DNA of 64,000 nt from Chloroflexota bacterium. GTDB lineage: Bacteria; Chloroflexota; UBA11872. The notes beneath the pieces are model-generated. The model saw only the letters and a program-made list of their open reading frames with translations, made no database searches and was not told where the DNA came from. The position numbers and the translations under genes were made by a program. The stretch lies in NCBI GenBank assembly GCA_022821905.1, contig JAJECS010000018.1, positions 1-64,000 of the forward strand, given 5' to 3'. Position 1 is the first letter of the stretch, and each line of letters begins with the position of its first letter. Shown in pieces: positions 19,460 through 30,121 of this stretch.

Positions 19460-21532
19460 ATGACGCTCGGGCGCCGGCAACTCGCGCGCGATTGGATTTG
19501 GATTCTCAGTGGCCTGCTCGTCACCCTCGCGGCTGCCTGGCGCGTTGTGGCGACTCCGGGCGAGATCATCCAGGGCGACCTCGGATATCCGATCGCCGGC
19601 GAATTCTGGACCCGCGCTTACACCAGTGCCTGGGAAACGTCCCACGGCAGCACGCTTGTCGACATGTTGCGCACCTATACCTACCTGCCCTGGGGCTACG
19701 TCATTCAAGCCTTTGACCTGTCGATGGAAGTGGCGGGGAAGTTCCACTGGTTGAGTTGGCATCTGTTGGGGTTCCTGGCTGGGTACTTTGGGGCGCGTCT
19801 GATGACGGGTCCCCGGATTCGCTCCGAGCATCCGGTCGCACTTCGTCTCGGTTTCGTGCTTGCCGGGCTGTTTTGGGCTCTCAATCCCTGGACGCTGGCT
19901 CGGTGGGAGCAGTTAGGCGTCCACGTGAGCGCCGTGATGCTGCCGCTCATGCTCGGTTTCGTCGTGGCGGCGACGCGCTCGTCCGATGCCCGATCCCGGG
20001 CGTGCCGGGCGCTGGCGGCGGCCGCCGTGCTGGCCTTTGCCGTCGCGACCTCGCCGCACTACCTGGCGATCGGCTGCCTCATCGGCCTCGGATGGTTCGT
20101 CTACGCCGCCGTCACGACTCGCACCTCCCGCCTTCCGATCGGCGCAACCGCTCTGGTGTTCCTCGGCGGATCTGCCATATTCGCCGCCTTCATCCTGGTG
20201 CCGCTCCTGGTCACGGCAGCCGGCGGGTCACCCACCGGACCCAGGTACGCCGAAGGAACCGATGTCCAGCCGGTGCTCGAGAGCGGCCAGACCGTCATCG
20301 ACACCCTGACGCTCACGGGGCACACGTTCTTCGGCCGTGGCCTCAAGCCCGAGACCACGGCCTTGCCGGGGTGGCGCCTGGCTGCCTTGATCCCCGCTGC
20401 CGCGCTGGCGCTGGCGTTCTGGCGACAGCCCGGTCAGCGCCGCATGCTGGGATACGCCGCGGTCGTAGGTGGGGCTACGGCGTTCATTCAGATTGCCAGC
20501 TGGCACGAGGCGCTGCGTCCCGGCTACTTGGCCGTCGCCGCCAATGCGCCGTTCGGCTGGGCGCTCAGGGAACCGGACAAGCTCTCCGGCGCGCTTGCCC
20601 TCGCCTATCTACCCGGACTTGCCCTCGCGCCACCGACGTTCGTCCAAATGGCCCCGCGCCGTCTGCCTGCCGTCGGCACTATCCAGACGGCGGTCCTTGG
20701 ACTAGTGCTGGCAGCCTTCATCGTGCCGGGAATCCACCGGATGCTCTGGGACGATCGGACTCTGAGCCTCGTGCCCGAGCGATTCCCGTCTTCCTTCCGC
20801 ACGGTGCCGATGGAAATCGACCGTCGCAATGCGGCCGCCGACTCGCGCACGCTTCTAGCCGTGTGGCCGTTGCGGTTCCCGGATTGGTCTGAACAAAGCC
20901 GTGTCTTGCACACCATCGAGACGCTGGCCGTCACCACGCCTTATGCAACGGAAAACTCGCTGGTCGGCGACCGCCTCGTGTCGCTGGTCGAGGCCGGCGC
21001 GCCCGAACTTGCCGATACCCTCCGCGCTCACGGCGTCTCCCGGGTGCTGGTTCCAACGGGCACCCTCCGCGGTCGCGAGCTTGCCCAAGCGCTGCGCCGG
21101 ACCGACGGTCTTGTGCCGGATCTGACCGCGGACTACTACGAGGTGTTTCGCACGGTCGAGCCCGCGTATCCCTGGGTCTACGTGGCAGGTGCCGGCGGAC
21201 CGATTGAGCTACCGTGGAAGCGCGAGGGCATGCATCGCCTTGTCATCGACCTGCCGCCAGCCGGGGAGCATGCGCGCGAAATCTTCACGCAGGAACACTG
21301 GGACCCACTCTGGACTGCCCACGTGCCGGGATATGCCGCGACGGTTGAGCCGTCCGAACGTGACCTGCTGCGCGTCCGCACGGAGGCCGGCGCCTCGGGC
21401 CGTCTGGTGCTCGAATACCGCCTGCACCAGGCGTTGCTGGCGGGACACGCCCTAGCGTGGGCCGGGCTCTTTGCGTGGGGCGCATGGACGCTGTGGCCGC
21501 ATCGACCGCGACGACGTGGTTGGCGCCCATGA
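19460..21532 (+). CDS. YfhO/GT-C-like membrane protein
   Basis: Likely start ATG 19460 (MTLGRRQLARDWIWIL). Polytopic; 'LREPDK' segment seen in this family; C-terminus paralogous to 10-861. Confidence 0.7.
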   Translation: MTLGRRQLARDWIWILSGLLVTLAAAWRVVATPGEIIQGDLGYPIAGEFWTRAYTSAWETSHGSTLVDMLRTYTYLPWGYVIQAFDLSMEVAGKFHWLSWHLLGFLAGYFGARLMTGPRIRSEHPVALRLGFVLAGLFWALNPWTLARWEQLGVHVSAVMLPLMLGFVVAATRSSDARSRACRALAAAAVLAFAVATSPHYLAIGCLIGLGWFVYAAVTTRTSRLPIGATALVFLGGSAIFAAFILVPLLVTAAGGSPTGPRYAEGTDVQPVLESGQTVIDTLTLTGHTFFGRGLKPETTALPGWRLAALIPAAALALAFWRQPGQRRMLGYAAVVGGATAFIQIASWHEALRPGYLAVAANAPFGWALREPDKLSGALALAYLPGLALAPPTFVQMAPRRLPAVGTIQTAVLGLVLAAFIVPGIHRMLWDDRTLSLVPERFPSSFRTVPMEIDRRNAAADSRTLLAVWPLRFPDWSEQSRVLHTIETLAVTTPYATENSLVGDRLVSLVEAGAPELADTLRAHGVSRVLVPTGTLRGRELAQALRRTDGLVPDLTADYYEVFRTVEPAYPWVYVAGAGGPIELPWKREGMHRLVIDLPPAGEHAREIFTQEHWDPLWTAHVPGYAATVEPSERDLLRVRTEAGASGRLVLEYRLHQALLAGHALAWAGLFAWGAWTLWPHRPRRRGWRP

Positions 21533-22251
21533 AGCTGGCGGTGTGGCTCCTCGCCACGGGGCTGGCGTTGATGGTGGGGGCAGCGGCGGGTCTGGGATGG
21601 AAGCCGCTGACCACCGCCAGGAATCCGGTGTCGCCGAGCTTTGGGCTCGGACCGCTCGTCGGCTCGATCACGCAGTCGGTCGCCTTCTCCGGCGGCCCCA
21701 TCGACACCCTGACCATTTGGGCGCGGAGTGATAGCGGTCCGGCAGCCCACGCGGACATTCATCTCCTGCGTGCCGAGGACGGCCTGCCGCTCCGGTCGGC
21801 TCGCTTCGAGGCGCCGCCGAGCGCTGAACTTCGCGCGGTGTCAATCGCGATCGCGTCGGTTGACCTTCCGGCCGGACCGCTTGCCATTCGGGTCGTCGCG
21901 CTCGAAGACAGTCCGGCGAAGCTCTACGTTGGGGCGACGGGAAACGACGCGTACGCGGGCGGGCAGCTCGTCGACCGGCTCGGCCAATCGCCGGTTGACG
22001 TCGATCTGGCCTATTCGGCCACCGGCAGCGCCGGCGCGCTCACCCGACTGCGCGTGCAGGCAACCGAATCGCCGCTCTACCTGGCAATCGGTGGCGCCGT
22101 TGCCCTGCTGGTGGGCATGGTGATGCGAAGCGCCGCGCAGTCCTCGCTGCACCACCGGCGCTTTGGACGCTCGGCGGCCGTGGCGGTGGGCGGTGGCATG
22201 GCCACGGCGGTCGCTTTTGGCCTGCTGCACGGGCCGGCCGCAATCACATGA
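21529..22251 (+). CDS. Membrane-anchored companion protein, paralog of 858-1583
   Basis: ATGA overlap with 19460-21532; shares motifs with 858-1583. Confidence 0.75.
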   Translation: MKLAVWLLATGLALMVGAAAGLGWKPLTTARNPVSPSFGLGPLVGSITQSVAFSGGPIDTLTIWARSDSGPAAHADIHLLRAEDGLPLRSARFEAPPSAELRAVSIAIASVDLPAGPLAIRVVALEDSPAKLYVGATGNDAYAGGQLVDRLGQSPVDVDLAYSATGSAGALTRLRVQATESPLYLAIGGAVALLVGMVMRSAAQSSLHHRRFGRSAAVAVGGGMATAVAFGLLHGPAAIT

Positions 22252-23480
22252 CGCCGGCGGCGCGGAACACCCACTCCGGCAACCGTCGGCGGGTGCTCAT
22301 GCTGTCACCGTTCGCCTCGCCCAATCGTGGCGGGGTCGAGACGCACATCGACGCCCTCATCGCCGCGCTCGGACGGCGGAACATCCGCGTCACGCTCCTC
22401 ACGCACCAGCCGCTGGTCGCGCCGGTCAAGGCCCCGGCGCGCGAACCGCTCCCGAACGGCGAAGTTATCCGCATTCCGTGGTTTGGGCGGGGATGGCATC
22501 CGCGCATCGAGCCCTACGCGCCGCTGGTGTTTGCCTACCTGGTTCCCGGCCTGCTGGTGGGCGCCGTCCGACACCGACTCCGCCATGGCGACAGCTTTGA
22601 CGTCATCCATGCGCACGGCTTGGCCGCCGCCGTGGCGGCCATCGGGATGCGCTGGACGGGCGCGCGACAGCCGATCGTCGTCAGCATGCATGCCATCTAT
22701 GAGCTGCGGCAGCGCCGGCTGCTCGCGCAAGCCGTGCGCTCCCTCCTCGGGCGCGCCGATCGGGTGCTGACCGTGAGCGAGGCTTCCCGCCAGGAGCTAC
22801 TGGCCATCGGCCTGGATCCCGTTCGCGTCAGCGCCTTTCAGCACTGGGTCGACCTGGAGGTGTTTCGGCCGCGCGGCCAGGTCGAAGCTCGCGCGAAACT
22901 CGGGTGGCCGGAGTCGGCGCCCACCTGTCTGTTTGTGGGCCGACTCCTCCGGAAGAAAGGCGTCGGCGTCATTCTCGATCTCGCGCGGCGGCTGCCCAAC
23001 GTCCAATTTCGGATGCTGGGCGCCGAAGGTGACATGGGAGCCGAGGCCGCGGAGGCTTCAACGTCGTTGCCGAACTTGACGCTGATGCGGGATCCCTCGG
23101 GGCCACCGTCGACTCGCCTGGACACTATCGCGTCGATGTATGCCGCGGCGGACCTGCTGCTGGTGCCGTCGCAGTACGAGGAGGCGGCGGGAATCGTGGT
23201 GCTCGAGGGCAGCGCGTCCGGCACGCCAATCGTCGCCAGCAACCTCGGGGGTCTGCGAGAAGCCGTGACTCCTGAGGTTGGCCGGTTGGTCGAGCCCACC
23301 GCCGAGGCGTTCATGGCGGGACTGCACGACATGCTGGCCGATCGCGCCGGTCTGAACCAGCTCCGCGAGGGAGCGCGTGCCGAGGCCGAGCGCCGGTTCT
23401 CCGAGCGGAACGTGGACGTGATCGTCCAGAAATATGGATTCGACGCCGACGACCGCGACGAATCCGGCGGAGTCGTCTAA
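22248..23480 (+). CDS. Glycosyltransferase family 4
   Basis: ATGA overlap with the upstream CDS; PNRGGVETHIDAL, DVIHAHGLAAAVAAIGMRW, CLFVGRLLRKKGVGVILDLARRLP, LVPSQYEEAAGIVVLEGSASGTPIVASNLGGL. Confidence 0.9.
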   Translation: MTPAARNTHSGNRRRVLMLSPFASPNRGGVETHIDALIAALGRRNIRVTLLTHQPLVAPVKAPAREPLPNGEVIRIPWFGRGWHPRIEPYAPLVFAYLVPGLLVGAVRHRLRHGDSFDVIHAHGLAAAVAAIGMRWTGARQPIVVSMHAIYELRQRRLLAQAVRSLLGRADRVLTVSEASRQELLAIGLDPVRVSAFQHWVDLEVFRPRGQVEARAKLGWPESAPTCLFVGRLLRKKGVGVILDLARRLPNVQFRMLGAEGDMGAEAAEASTSLPNLTLMRDPSGPPSTRLDTIASMYAAADLLLVPSQYEEAAGIVVLEGSASGTPIVASNLGGLREAVTPEVGRLVEPTAEAFMAGLHDMLADRAGLNQLREGARAEAERRFSERNVDVIVQKYGFDADDRDESGGVV

Positions 23481-23562
23481 GAGTCGCGACTCGCGACTTC
23501 CTGAGCCTGGCGGCGGTGTCCAGCCGACTCGCTCCGGTGGCGCCTTCGGCATACTGCGAGCC

Positions 23563-24579
23563 ATGGCAGCTGCTCCCGGAATCTCAATCGTCATTCCGAC
23601 GCTGAACTGCGCGCGCAGCTTGGAGATCGCCCTGCATTCCATCCGCGAACAGCGCTATCCGGCGGACCGGGTGGAAATCATCGTGGCCGACGGCGGATCA
23701 ACCGACGGCACGCGCACCACCGCCCAGACCTGGGGCTGCACCGTCGTCGACAACCCGCTGGTCACGGGCGAAGCGGGTAAGGCGGCGGGTTTGGCGCACG
23801 CGTCTCATGCGATCGTGGGCTTTGTCGACTCGGACAACGAGTTGTCGTCGCCGAACACCCTGGAGGCCGTCGTCGACGCCTTGGCCGATCCGCAGCTTGC
23901 GGGCGCCGAGCCGATCAAGTTCACGGCCCTGGACACAATGCCCGCGCTCGACCGCTATTTCGCCCTGCTCGGCATGAATGATCCCTTCGTCCTCTTCCTC
24001 GGGACGTACGACCGCGAATGTCTGGTCACGGGCAAGTGGACCGGCGTGGACCACGAGGTCTACGGGGAGACCCCCACCTATCGCAAGGTTCGGTTCCGGC
24101 GTGAGCGGCTGCCGACGGTGGGGGCCAACGGCTTCTTCACCCGGCGGTCGGTTGCCGCCGCCGCCGTGCGCGACGGATATCTCTTCGATGTCGACATCCT
24201 CCACTCGGGCACCTCCGGCCCGTTCGTCCATGTCGCCAAGCTGCACCTCGGCATCGCCCACCACTACGCCCAATCCCTGCGGCAATTCGCCCGCAAGCAG
24301 GCGCGGCGAGCACAGGACTTCCTCTACTTCAGCGCGGCAGGCATGCGGACGGGGCCGACCGCCCCGCCGCGGCGCGGCGTCCTGCTATTCGCCGCCGCCA
24401 CGCTGACGGTCGCGCCCCTGCTGGTCCAGGCGGCGATTGGCTGGATGCGCCGACCCGATCGTGCCTGGCTCTACCACGTGCCCGCGTGCTGGATCACGCT
24501 CGTCGTATACGGCGCAGCGACGCTGCGACGCCTGCTGGGCGCGGCGCGCCCACACAGCCGCGCCGAGTGGGGCGGCTAA
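23563..24579 (+). CDS. Glycosyltransferase family 2
   Basis: ISIVIPTLNCARSLEIALHSIREQRYPADRVEIIVADGGSTDGTR; start ATG 23563. Confidence 0.88.
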   Translation: MAAAPGISIVIPTLNCARSLEIALHSIREQRYPADRVEIIVADGGSTDGTRTTAQTWGCTVVDNPLVTGEAGKAAGLAHASHAIVGFVDSDNELSSPNTLEAVVDALADPQLAGAEPIKFTALDTMPALDRYFALLGMNDPFVLFLGTYDRECLVTGKWTGVDHEVYGETPTYRKVRFRRERLPTVGANGFFTRRSVAAAAVRDGYLFDVDILHSGTSGPFVHVAKLHLGIAHHYAQSLRQFARKQARRAQDFLYFSAAGMRTGPTAPPRRGVLLFAAATLTVAPLLVQAAIGWMRRPDRAWLYHVPACWITLVVYGAATLRRLLGAARPHSRAEWGG

Positions 24580-24584
24580 CGCCG

Positions 24585-25334
24585 TCAGGTCACCCAGGGC
24601 GCGAGAGCTTCGAAGCCGACGCGTAGCAGCCCAAGTCCTACCGCGACGCCCAGCAAGCCAGCCGCGGCCACGACCATTCGCGAGCGGTCGGCATACCGAC
24701 GCCAGGCCCAGGCCGGCGCCAGGCTGGCGACCGCGATCAAGGTCGCCAGCGCGAATAGGGCGCCGAGCGCGTTTGCGCGCAGCACCTCGAGTCCGAGGCC
24801 CGCTGGCGTGACACGCCGCCAGGTCTGAAGCACCAGGTCAACGGAACCCGCGCCGGGGTCGCTGCCGATGGCGGCTTGTCCACCCCCATAGGGGTCGGTG
24901 TGGTTGGCCTGAAGCGCCAGGGGCGTGGTTGATTCGGGCGGATTGACGACCTGGATCTGCAGGAACCGTGCGCTCGTGTCCACCGTCCCCGGAAGATCGA
25001 GTCGAATCGCGCCGCCAGCGGCAATCCCGACACTGGACTCGACCAGCAGCGGGATCTCCGGATCGCCGACATCGCGCACCCGCACCGTGACGGTCTCGGG
25101 CCACGGGCTGACCGCGCGCAGCTCGATGCGGCGCAGCGGCGTGGCCGGAGCCGCGAATGTCTGCTCCAGGCTGCCGCCGGCAAAGGCGGGCCCAAAGTCC
25201 AGGTTGAACGCGTAAGTCGGGAACGCCGGCCACTGGCGTTCGGCGCTCACCAGCGCCAGGGCGGCCGCCACGGCCACGACTACACTCAAAGCCGCCAGCA
25301 CGCCGGGCGCCATCCCAAATCGCCGCAACATCAT
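24585..25334 (-). CDS. Membrane-anchored protein of unknown function, possibly a distant companion-type protein
   Basis: N-terminal TM, LDFGPAFAGGSLEQTFAAPATPLRRIELRA (compare LGPLVGSITQSVAFSGGPIDTLTIWA at 21529), C-terminal TM pair; divergent to a GT-C-like gene. Confidence 0.6.
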   Translation of the reverse strand: MMLRRFGMAPGVLAALSVVVAVAAALALVSAERQWPAFPTYAFNLDFGPAFAGGSLEQTFAAPATPLRRIELRAVSPWPETVTVRVRDVGDPEIPLLVESSVGIAAGGAIRLDLPGTVDTSARFLQIQVVNPPESTTPLALQANHTDPYGGGQAAIGSDPGAGSVDLVLQTWRRVTPAGLGLEVLRANALGALFALATLIAVASLAPAWAWRRYADRSRMVVAAAGLLGVAVGLGLLRVGFEALAPWVT

Positions 25335-25339
25335 CGGCA

Positions 25340-28096
25340 GTGACTCGCCGCCCAGGTCGCAGTCACTCTCTGCCGCTGGCCGTCTGGCGGCTTTGCGGAC
25401 GGATGGCAAGTCCCTGGCCGCTGGCGTTCGCCGTCGGCGCGCTGATCGTGGTGGCCGTGTTTTGGGCCGTCATCACGACCCCCGGCGACTTGCAGCAGCG
25501 TGATCTCTACCCCTCGCTTTTCCTGGATCGCGTTGTCGAGCACAGCGTCTATCCCCTGTGGTCGCCGCGCGAGACGCTGAGCATCGCCGGTACCGGACGG
25601 CTGCCTATCACGCTCGCGCTCGTTGGCGTCGCCAAAGCGCTCGGCCTGGACGGCGCGACGTACGCCCGCCTGATCGTGCTGTGGATCGCGGGCGTTGGAT
25701 ACGTTAGCGCCTTTACGGCCTTTGCCCTGTTCGCCCGCTGGCGCACCGAGACTCCTCGTACCTGCGCAGCCATCGGGGCCATGGTCGCGGCGGTCGCATT
25801 GGTGGTCAATCTCTGGACCATCGCTCGTCTCGAGCACAGCTGGCTGTTGGCCCAATGGGCGGCGGCGCCGCTCGTCCTGGGGCTCTATCTCGAGGGCACG
25901 CGAACCACGCAGCGGCGCTGGATTATTGGGTCCGCTCTCGTCTTCGCGCTCCTGGGCGCGGCGCAGCCCCACTACTTGGTCTTCACCACGCTCATGATTG
26001 CCGCGTGGGTCGTCGGCACGATGGTGCAGTGCCCCGTCAAGCGCCGACGGGCGCTGACCGACGGGTTCGTGTGGGTGGCGGCCCTCGTCCCGCTGCTTGC
26101 CTACCAGATCGCGCCGTTTGTCGCCGTCAAGCTCTACGGGGGCAGCCCCGACCCGGCCTACACGCTCATGGACCAAACGCGCACGGTGCTCTCGCGCCAC
26201 CAGGATCTGCCGACGACGTTGCAGGGAGCCGCCAACGCCAACTGGCACGAGCTGCTGGTTCCCTCGGGCGCCAGCCGGCTGCCCTGGGAGTTCGCCGGAT
26301 GGGCGGTGGCGCTGCTGCCGCTGGCGGCCGTCCTGCTACGCCGCTGGGGACCGCCGGCGCTGTATCTGGCCGTCGGAGGATATGCGGCGGCGCTCGTCGC
26401 GGCCGCGTCGAACTGGTCGCTCACCGCAGACCTGTATCAGACGGCGGTGAATGCCGTCCCTGGCTTGTGGGTGTTCCGCGAACCGGACCGGGTGGTCGGC
26501 CTGCTCATCATGGCGCAGGCCTTTGGCGCCGGATTCGTGGTCGCCGATCTTCTGAGCCGGGTTGGGGGCAGCGGGTGGACGCGAAGCGCGCTCGGGCCCG
26601 CACTGCTGGCCGGCTATGCCGTGCTCGCGCTTGGCGTCCACGCGGTCCCCGCCGTGCCGCTCCTGTGGAGCACCGATCAACCCGGCTACGTCCCCCGTCC
26701 GTTGCCGGCGGACTATCGCGACGTGCTGCGAGCGGCGGACGCCGCCGCCGGACCGGAGGGTCGAACGCTGGTCGTGTCCTCCGACGACCGGCCCGCGCCC
26801 TGGGACCCGGCGCGCACCTTGCGCCTGATGGAGGCGGCGAGCCTGGCGAACCCATCCCTCACCGGCGACACGCGCTCCCCGGCCCCGCCGTCGCCGGTCC
26901 CCGGACGATGGATCGAGTACATCTACGGCGTCGAGCCTGCCGAGGCGCTTGCCGCCGTCCAACGCGCGGGATTCAGCCACGTGGTGGTGATGCGCGACCA
27001 ACCGGCGGGTGACGAGCTGGCCGAGGCCCTCGCCGCACGACCCGACGCCGCCGTTCTGGCGTCCGTCCCGAACGCCATGGCGTTCAATCTCGGCGCCGCC
27101 GCGCCGCTGCTCGAATCGTCGAGCGCCGTCTGGAGCGACAGACTGGATTCCACCGCGCCGTCCGGCGCGACGCGCATCCTGGCCAACCACCGCGTGCGCC
27201 CGTCGCTGCCCGAGTCTGCCTCCCCCGCGCAGCCAACCACCGACGCCATCTTCGCCGTCGCCGAGAGCGTTGAGCTGCTGCCCGTTACCGGCTGGTTTGG
27301 CTTCCACGGCTCGCAGGGCGGCTGGACCCGCGGCGGGGCCTACGCGGACGAGCGGCAGTCCTGGCTCAAGCGGCTTGGGCGGGAGGACCTGCACGATTGG
27401 GCGTCGGACTACGGCCTGGGTCTGGCATTCGCCAAGCCCGGAGGCGAACGCGAGGCGCTGCGGATTCAGGTCCCCGACGACCGCGACCGCGCGGTCTGGC
27501 TGCGTGTCTTCACGAGCCCTCGCTCGACCTGGATCGACGTTTCCACCGACAACACCAGCGCGCGGTTGACCACCACCGCTCCGACGACCGGCTGGCGCTG
27601 GTTGCGCGTCGGGGCCGCGGCGGACGGCGACATCGGCGTGACCGCCGGACCCGGGCTCGAAGCCGTGAGCACCCTGGCCCTCGCGCCCACCGCGTGGCGA
27701 CCGACGGCGGCTCAGGCTTCGCCCGCCTTGGTCCAGCCGCAGCTCGAAGTCTCGACCCGTGAGCCCACGCGGATCGAAGCCACCGCGCGCGGCGCCGGCG
27801 GCTGGGCGTTCATCGTTCTCCGCCGGGCCTACGACCCCACCTGGCTGGCCTGGGTGGACGGCGAAGCCTTCGCGCCGCTGCTCGCGGACGGCCTCTGGAA
27901 CGGCTATTTCGTGCCGGTGTCCGAAGGCTCGGCGATCACCTTCGAATACGCGCCGCAGCGCTGGTATGACCTCGGCATCGCCATGGCCGCCGTCGCCGCC
28001 GGAGGCATGATCGCGTCCCTCGCCGTCACCTGCGTCGATTTCTCCCGCTGCTGCTCGTGGTTCCGGCGTTCCGGCCCACGCCCGACCAACCGGTGA
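25340..28096 (+). CDS. GT-C/YfhO-like polytopic membrane protein
   Basis: 918 aa; 'FREPDRVVGLLIMAQAF' segment; YfhO-like tail 'YDPTWLAWVDGEAFAPLLADGLWNGYFVPVSEGSAITFEYAPQRWYDLG'. ATG 25403 is an alternative start. Confidence 0.7.
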   Translation: MTRRPGRSHSLPLAVWRLCGRMASPWPLAFAVGALIVVAVFWAVITTPGDLQQRDLYPSLFLDRVVEHSVYPLWSPRETLSIAGTGRLPITLALVGVAKALGLDGATYARLIVLWIAGVGYVSAFTAFALFARWRTETPRTCAAIGAMVAAVALVVNLWTIARLEHSWLLAQWAAAPLVLGLYLEGTRTTQRRWIIGSALVFALLGAAQPHYLVFTTLMIAAWVVGTMVQCPVKRRRALTDGFVWVAALVPLLAYQIAPFVAVKLYGGSPDPAYTLMDQTRTVLSRHQDLPTTLQGAANANWHELLVPSGASRLPWEFAGWAVALLPLAAVLLRRWGPPALYLAVGGYAAALVAAASNWSLTADLYQTAVNAVPGLWVFREPDRVVGLLIMAQAFGAGFVVADLLSRVGGSGWTRSALGPALLAGYAVLALGVHAVPAVPLLWSTDQPGYVPRPLPADYRDVLRAADAAAGPEGRTLVVSSDDRPAPWDPARTLRLMEAASLANPSLTGDTRSPAPPSPVPGRWIEYIYGVEPAEALAAVQRAGFSHVVVMRDQPAGDELAEALAARPDAAVLASVPNAMAFNLGAAAPLLESSSAVWSDRLDSTAPSGATRILANHRVRPSLPESASPAQPTTDAIFAVAESVELLPVTGWFGFHGSQGGWTRGGAYADERQSWLKRLGREDLHDWASDYGLGLAFAKPGGEREALRIQVPDDRDRAVWLRVFTSPRSTWIDVSTDNTSARLTTTAPTTGWRWLRVGAAADGDIGVTAGPGLEAVSTLALAPTAWRPTAAQASPALVQPQLEVSTREPTRIEATARGAGGWAFIVLRRAYDPTWLAWVDGEAFAPLLADGLWNGYFVPVSEGSAITFEYAPQRWYDLGIAMAAVAAGGMIASLAVTCVDFSRCCSWFRRSGPRPTNR

Positions 28097-28161
28097 TGTA
28101 ACGACGCCGCTCGGCGGGGAACTTCCCGCGGTGACCGTGCCGCCCGCCGCCTGTAGGTGCT

Positions 28162-29772
28162 CTAGTCTTCGAGCAAACGCCTTGCCGTCGCCTGCGCGTC
28201 GTCCAGCGTGGCGACGAAGCGATCGGCTGGAACGCGTCGCAGCACGTTGAGCGCTTGCAGGGTGATGGCGGGCCGACCTCCCAGACCCAGCACGATGCAC
28301 TTCGTGTCTTCGGCAATTGCCGTATCGATCATCTGCTCCACCACCAGCGCGGCGCTGTCGTCCATATAGACCGTGTCGGAAAAATCGAGGATCACGACCT
28401 CGTGATCTCGAATGTCGACGCTGATGGTGTTGATCAGCTTGTTCGCCGAGGCCACCGAGAAGCTTCCCCGCAACGACACCAGGCCCACGCGCGCGGCGAA
28501 GGAGTCCGCGTCGTCCGAACCGGCAAGAAAGCTCTGGTCGAGCAGCGGCGTGGAAACCACGCTGTCCATCTCCAGCCGCTCGAACTGCCGCGCGCTCGCC
28601 ATTCCGGCGGCAATCAGTCCGATGGCCACGGCGGTCACCAGGTCCAGGAACACCGTGAGTCCCATCGTGATCACCATCACCAGCAGGTGTTCTCGCTGCA
28701 CGCGGTGAATGCGGGTGATGAACCGCCAGTCGATGATGTCCCAGCCGACCTTCATCAGGATTCCGGCCAGCGCCGCGTGGGGGATGGCCTCGACGAAACG
28801 CCCCAGGCCCAGGACCAATGCCAGCAGGATCGCCGCGCGGAGCACTCCCGATACCGGAGTGCGGCCGCCGGCGCGGAGATTCACCACGGTGCCCAGGGTG
28901 GCCCCGGCGCCCGGCATTCCCCCGATGAAGCCGGCGGCCATGTTGCCGATCCCCTGGCCGATCAGCTCCCGATTGGGGTTGTGCCGCGTGCGGGTCATCG
29001 AGTCGGCGACCAGCGACGTCAGCAGGCTGTCGATGGATCCCAGCAGCGCAATGATCAGCGCCGGCTGCACCGCCGCCGCCAACGCGCCGAACGACACGTC
29101 CGGCAGTTGCAGGTCCGGCAGCCCCGTTGGCACTTCGCCGATGAGGGGCGTGTCGCTCAACCACAGCACGCTCAGCAACGTTCCGGCCAGCAGCGCCGCC
29201 AGCGTCGGCGGCAGGTACTTGCGGAGCCGGCCCGGCCACGCCACGCCCACCGCCAGCGTGACCGCGGCAATGGCCAGCGCGCTGTAGTCGATGTCGTGTC
29301 GCACGTCCAGCCAGGCGCGCACCGTTCCCACCGGTCCGCCCTCCGCGACCGGAGCGCCCACGAAGGGCAGCGTCTGCACCAGGATGATGATGACGCCCAC
29401 GCCGGACATGAATCCGGAGATCACGGAATACGGCGTGTAGGCGATAAAGCGACCGACGCGGATGGCGCCCAGCAGCAGCTGGATGAGACCCGCCATGATG
29501 ACGATGGTGAACGCTTGGGCCAGGTTGTCGGCGTGAGTGGCCACCACCACCGCCATCGCCACGGCCATGGGGCCGGTGGGGCCGGAGATCTGCGACTTCG
29601 TCCCGCCGAACACCGCCGCGAAGAACCCAACCGCGATGGCGCCGTAAAGGCCGGCTATAGGCCCAAGACCCGACGCCACGCCGAATGCCAGCGCGACCGG
29701 CAGACCAACCACGGCGGCGGTGACGCCGCCAAAGATGTCCCCGCGGAGGGTCTGCAGGTTGTAGCTCATCAC
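28162..29772 (-). CDS. SulP-family inorganic anion transporter with C-terminal STAS domain
   Basis: LRGDIFGGVTAAVVGLPVALAFGVASGLGPIAGLYGAI..GGTKSQISGPTGPMAV; STAS-like VVILDFSDTVYMDDSAALVVEQMI. Confidence 0.93.
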   Translation of the reverse strand: MMSYNLQTLRGDIFGGVTAAVVGLPVALAFGVASGLGPIAGLYGAIAVGFFAAVFGGTKSQISGPTGPMAVAMAVVVATHADNLAQAFTIVIMAGLIQLLLGAIRVGRFIAYTPYSVISGFMSGVGVIIILVQTLPFVGAPVAEGGPVGTVRAWLDVRHDIDYSALAIAAVTLAVGVAWPGRLRKYLPPTLAALLAGTLLSVLWLSDTPLIGEVPTGLPDLQLPDVSFGALAAAVQPALIIALLGSIDSLLTSLVADSMTRTRHNPNRELIGQGIGNMAAGFIGGMPGAGATLGTVVNLRAGGRTPVSGVLRAAILLALVLGLGRFVEAIPHAALAGILMKVGWDIIDWRFITRIHRVQREHLLVMVITMGLTVFLDLVTAVAIGLIAAGMASARQFERLEMDSVVSTPLLDQSFLAGSDDADSFAARVGLVSLRGSFSVASANKLINTISVDIRDHEVVILDFSDTVYMDDSAALVVEQMIDTAIAEDTKCIVLGLGGRPAITLQALNVLRRVPADRFVATLDDAQATARRLLED

Positions 29773-30121
29773 GGCCTGGCCGCGGGGCGTCCGGCTGTCA
29801 GGGCGGGCCGGCGGCTTGAGGCTCTGGCCATTGCGCCCATGACCGTCGACCGGGTGCTGTTGAGGTGCGGCCGGACCAATGACGTGCCCCGAGCTGGAGC
29901 CACAGCGGGCAACGTGCCCCCTCGCTCTGCCTGGCGACGGATCGCATGGATCCGGCGAAGCCTATCGAAACTAAACTATAGCACCATTATTCTATGCGGA
30001 CAATTCTTACTCAATCATCACTGAATCCACGATATTGGCATATGGATAGCATTCAAGATATTGGATAATTTGGCCTTATGAAAATAGATTCACAGAAATC
30101 GGGCCACCTCGCGAACTTTAG

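Noticed and set aside
26336-29239. 967-aa minus-strand ORF
   Set aside because: Antisense to the GT-C-like gene and in an off-frame of SulP; Arg/Gly/Ala-rich translation typical of high-GC shadow ORFs.
28255-30024. 589-aa plus-strand ORF
   Set aside because: Antisense to SulP; His/Arg/Gln-rich shadow translation.
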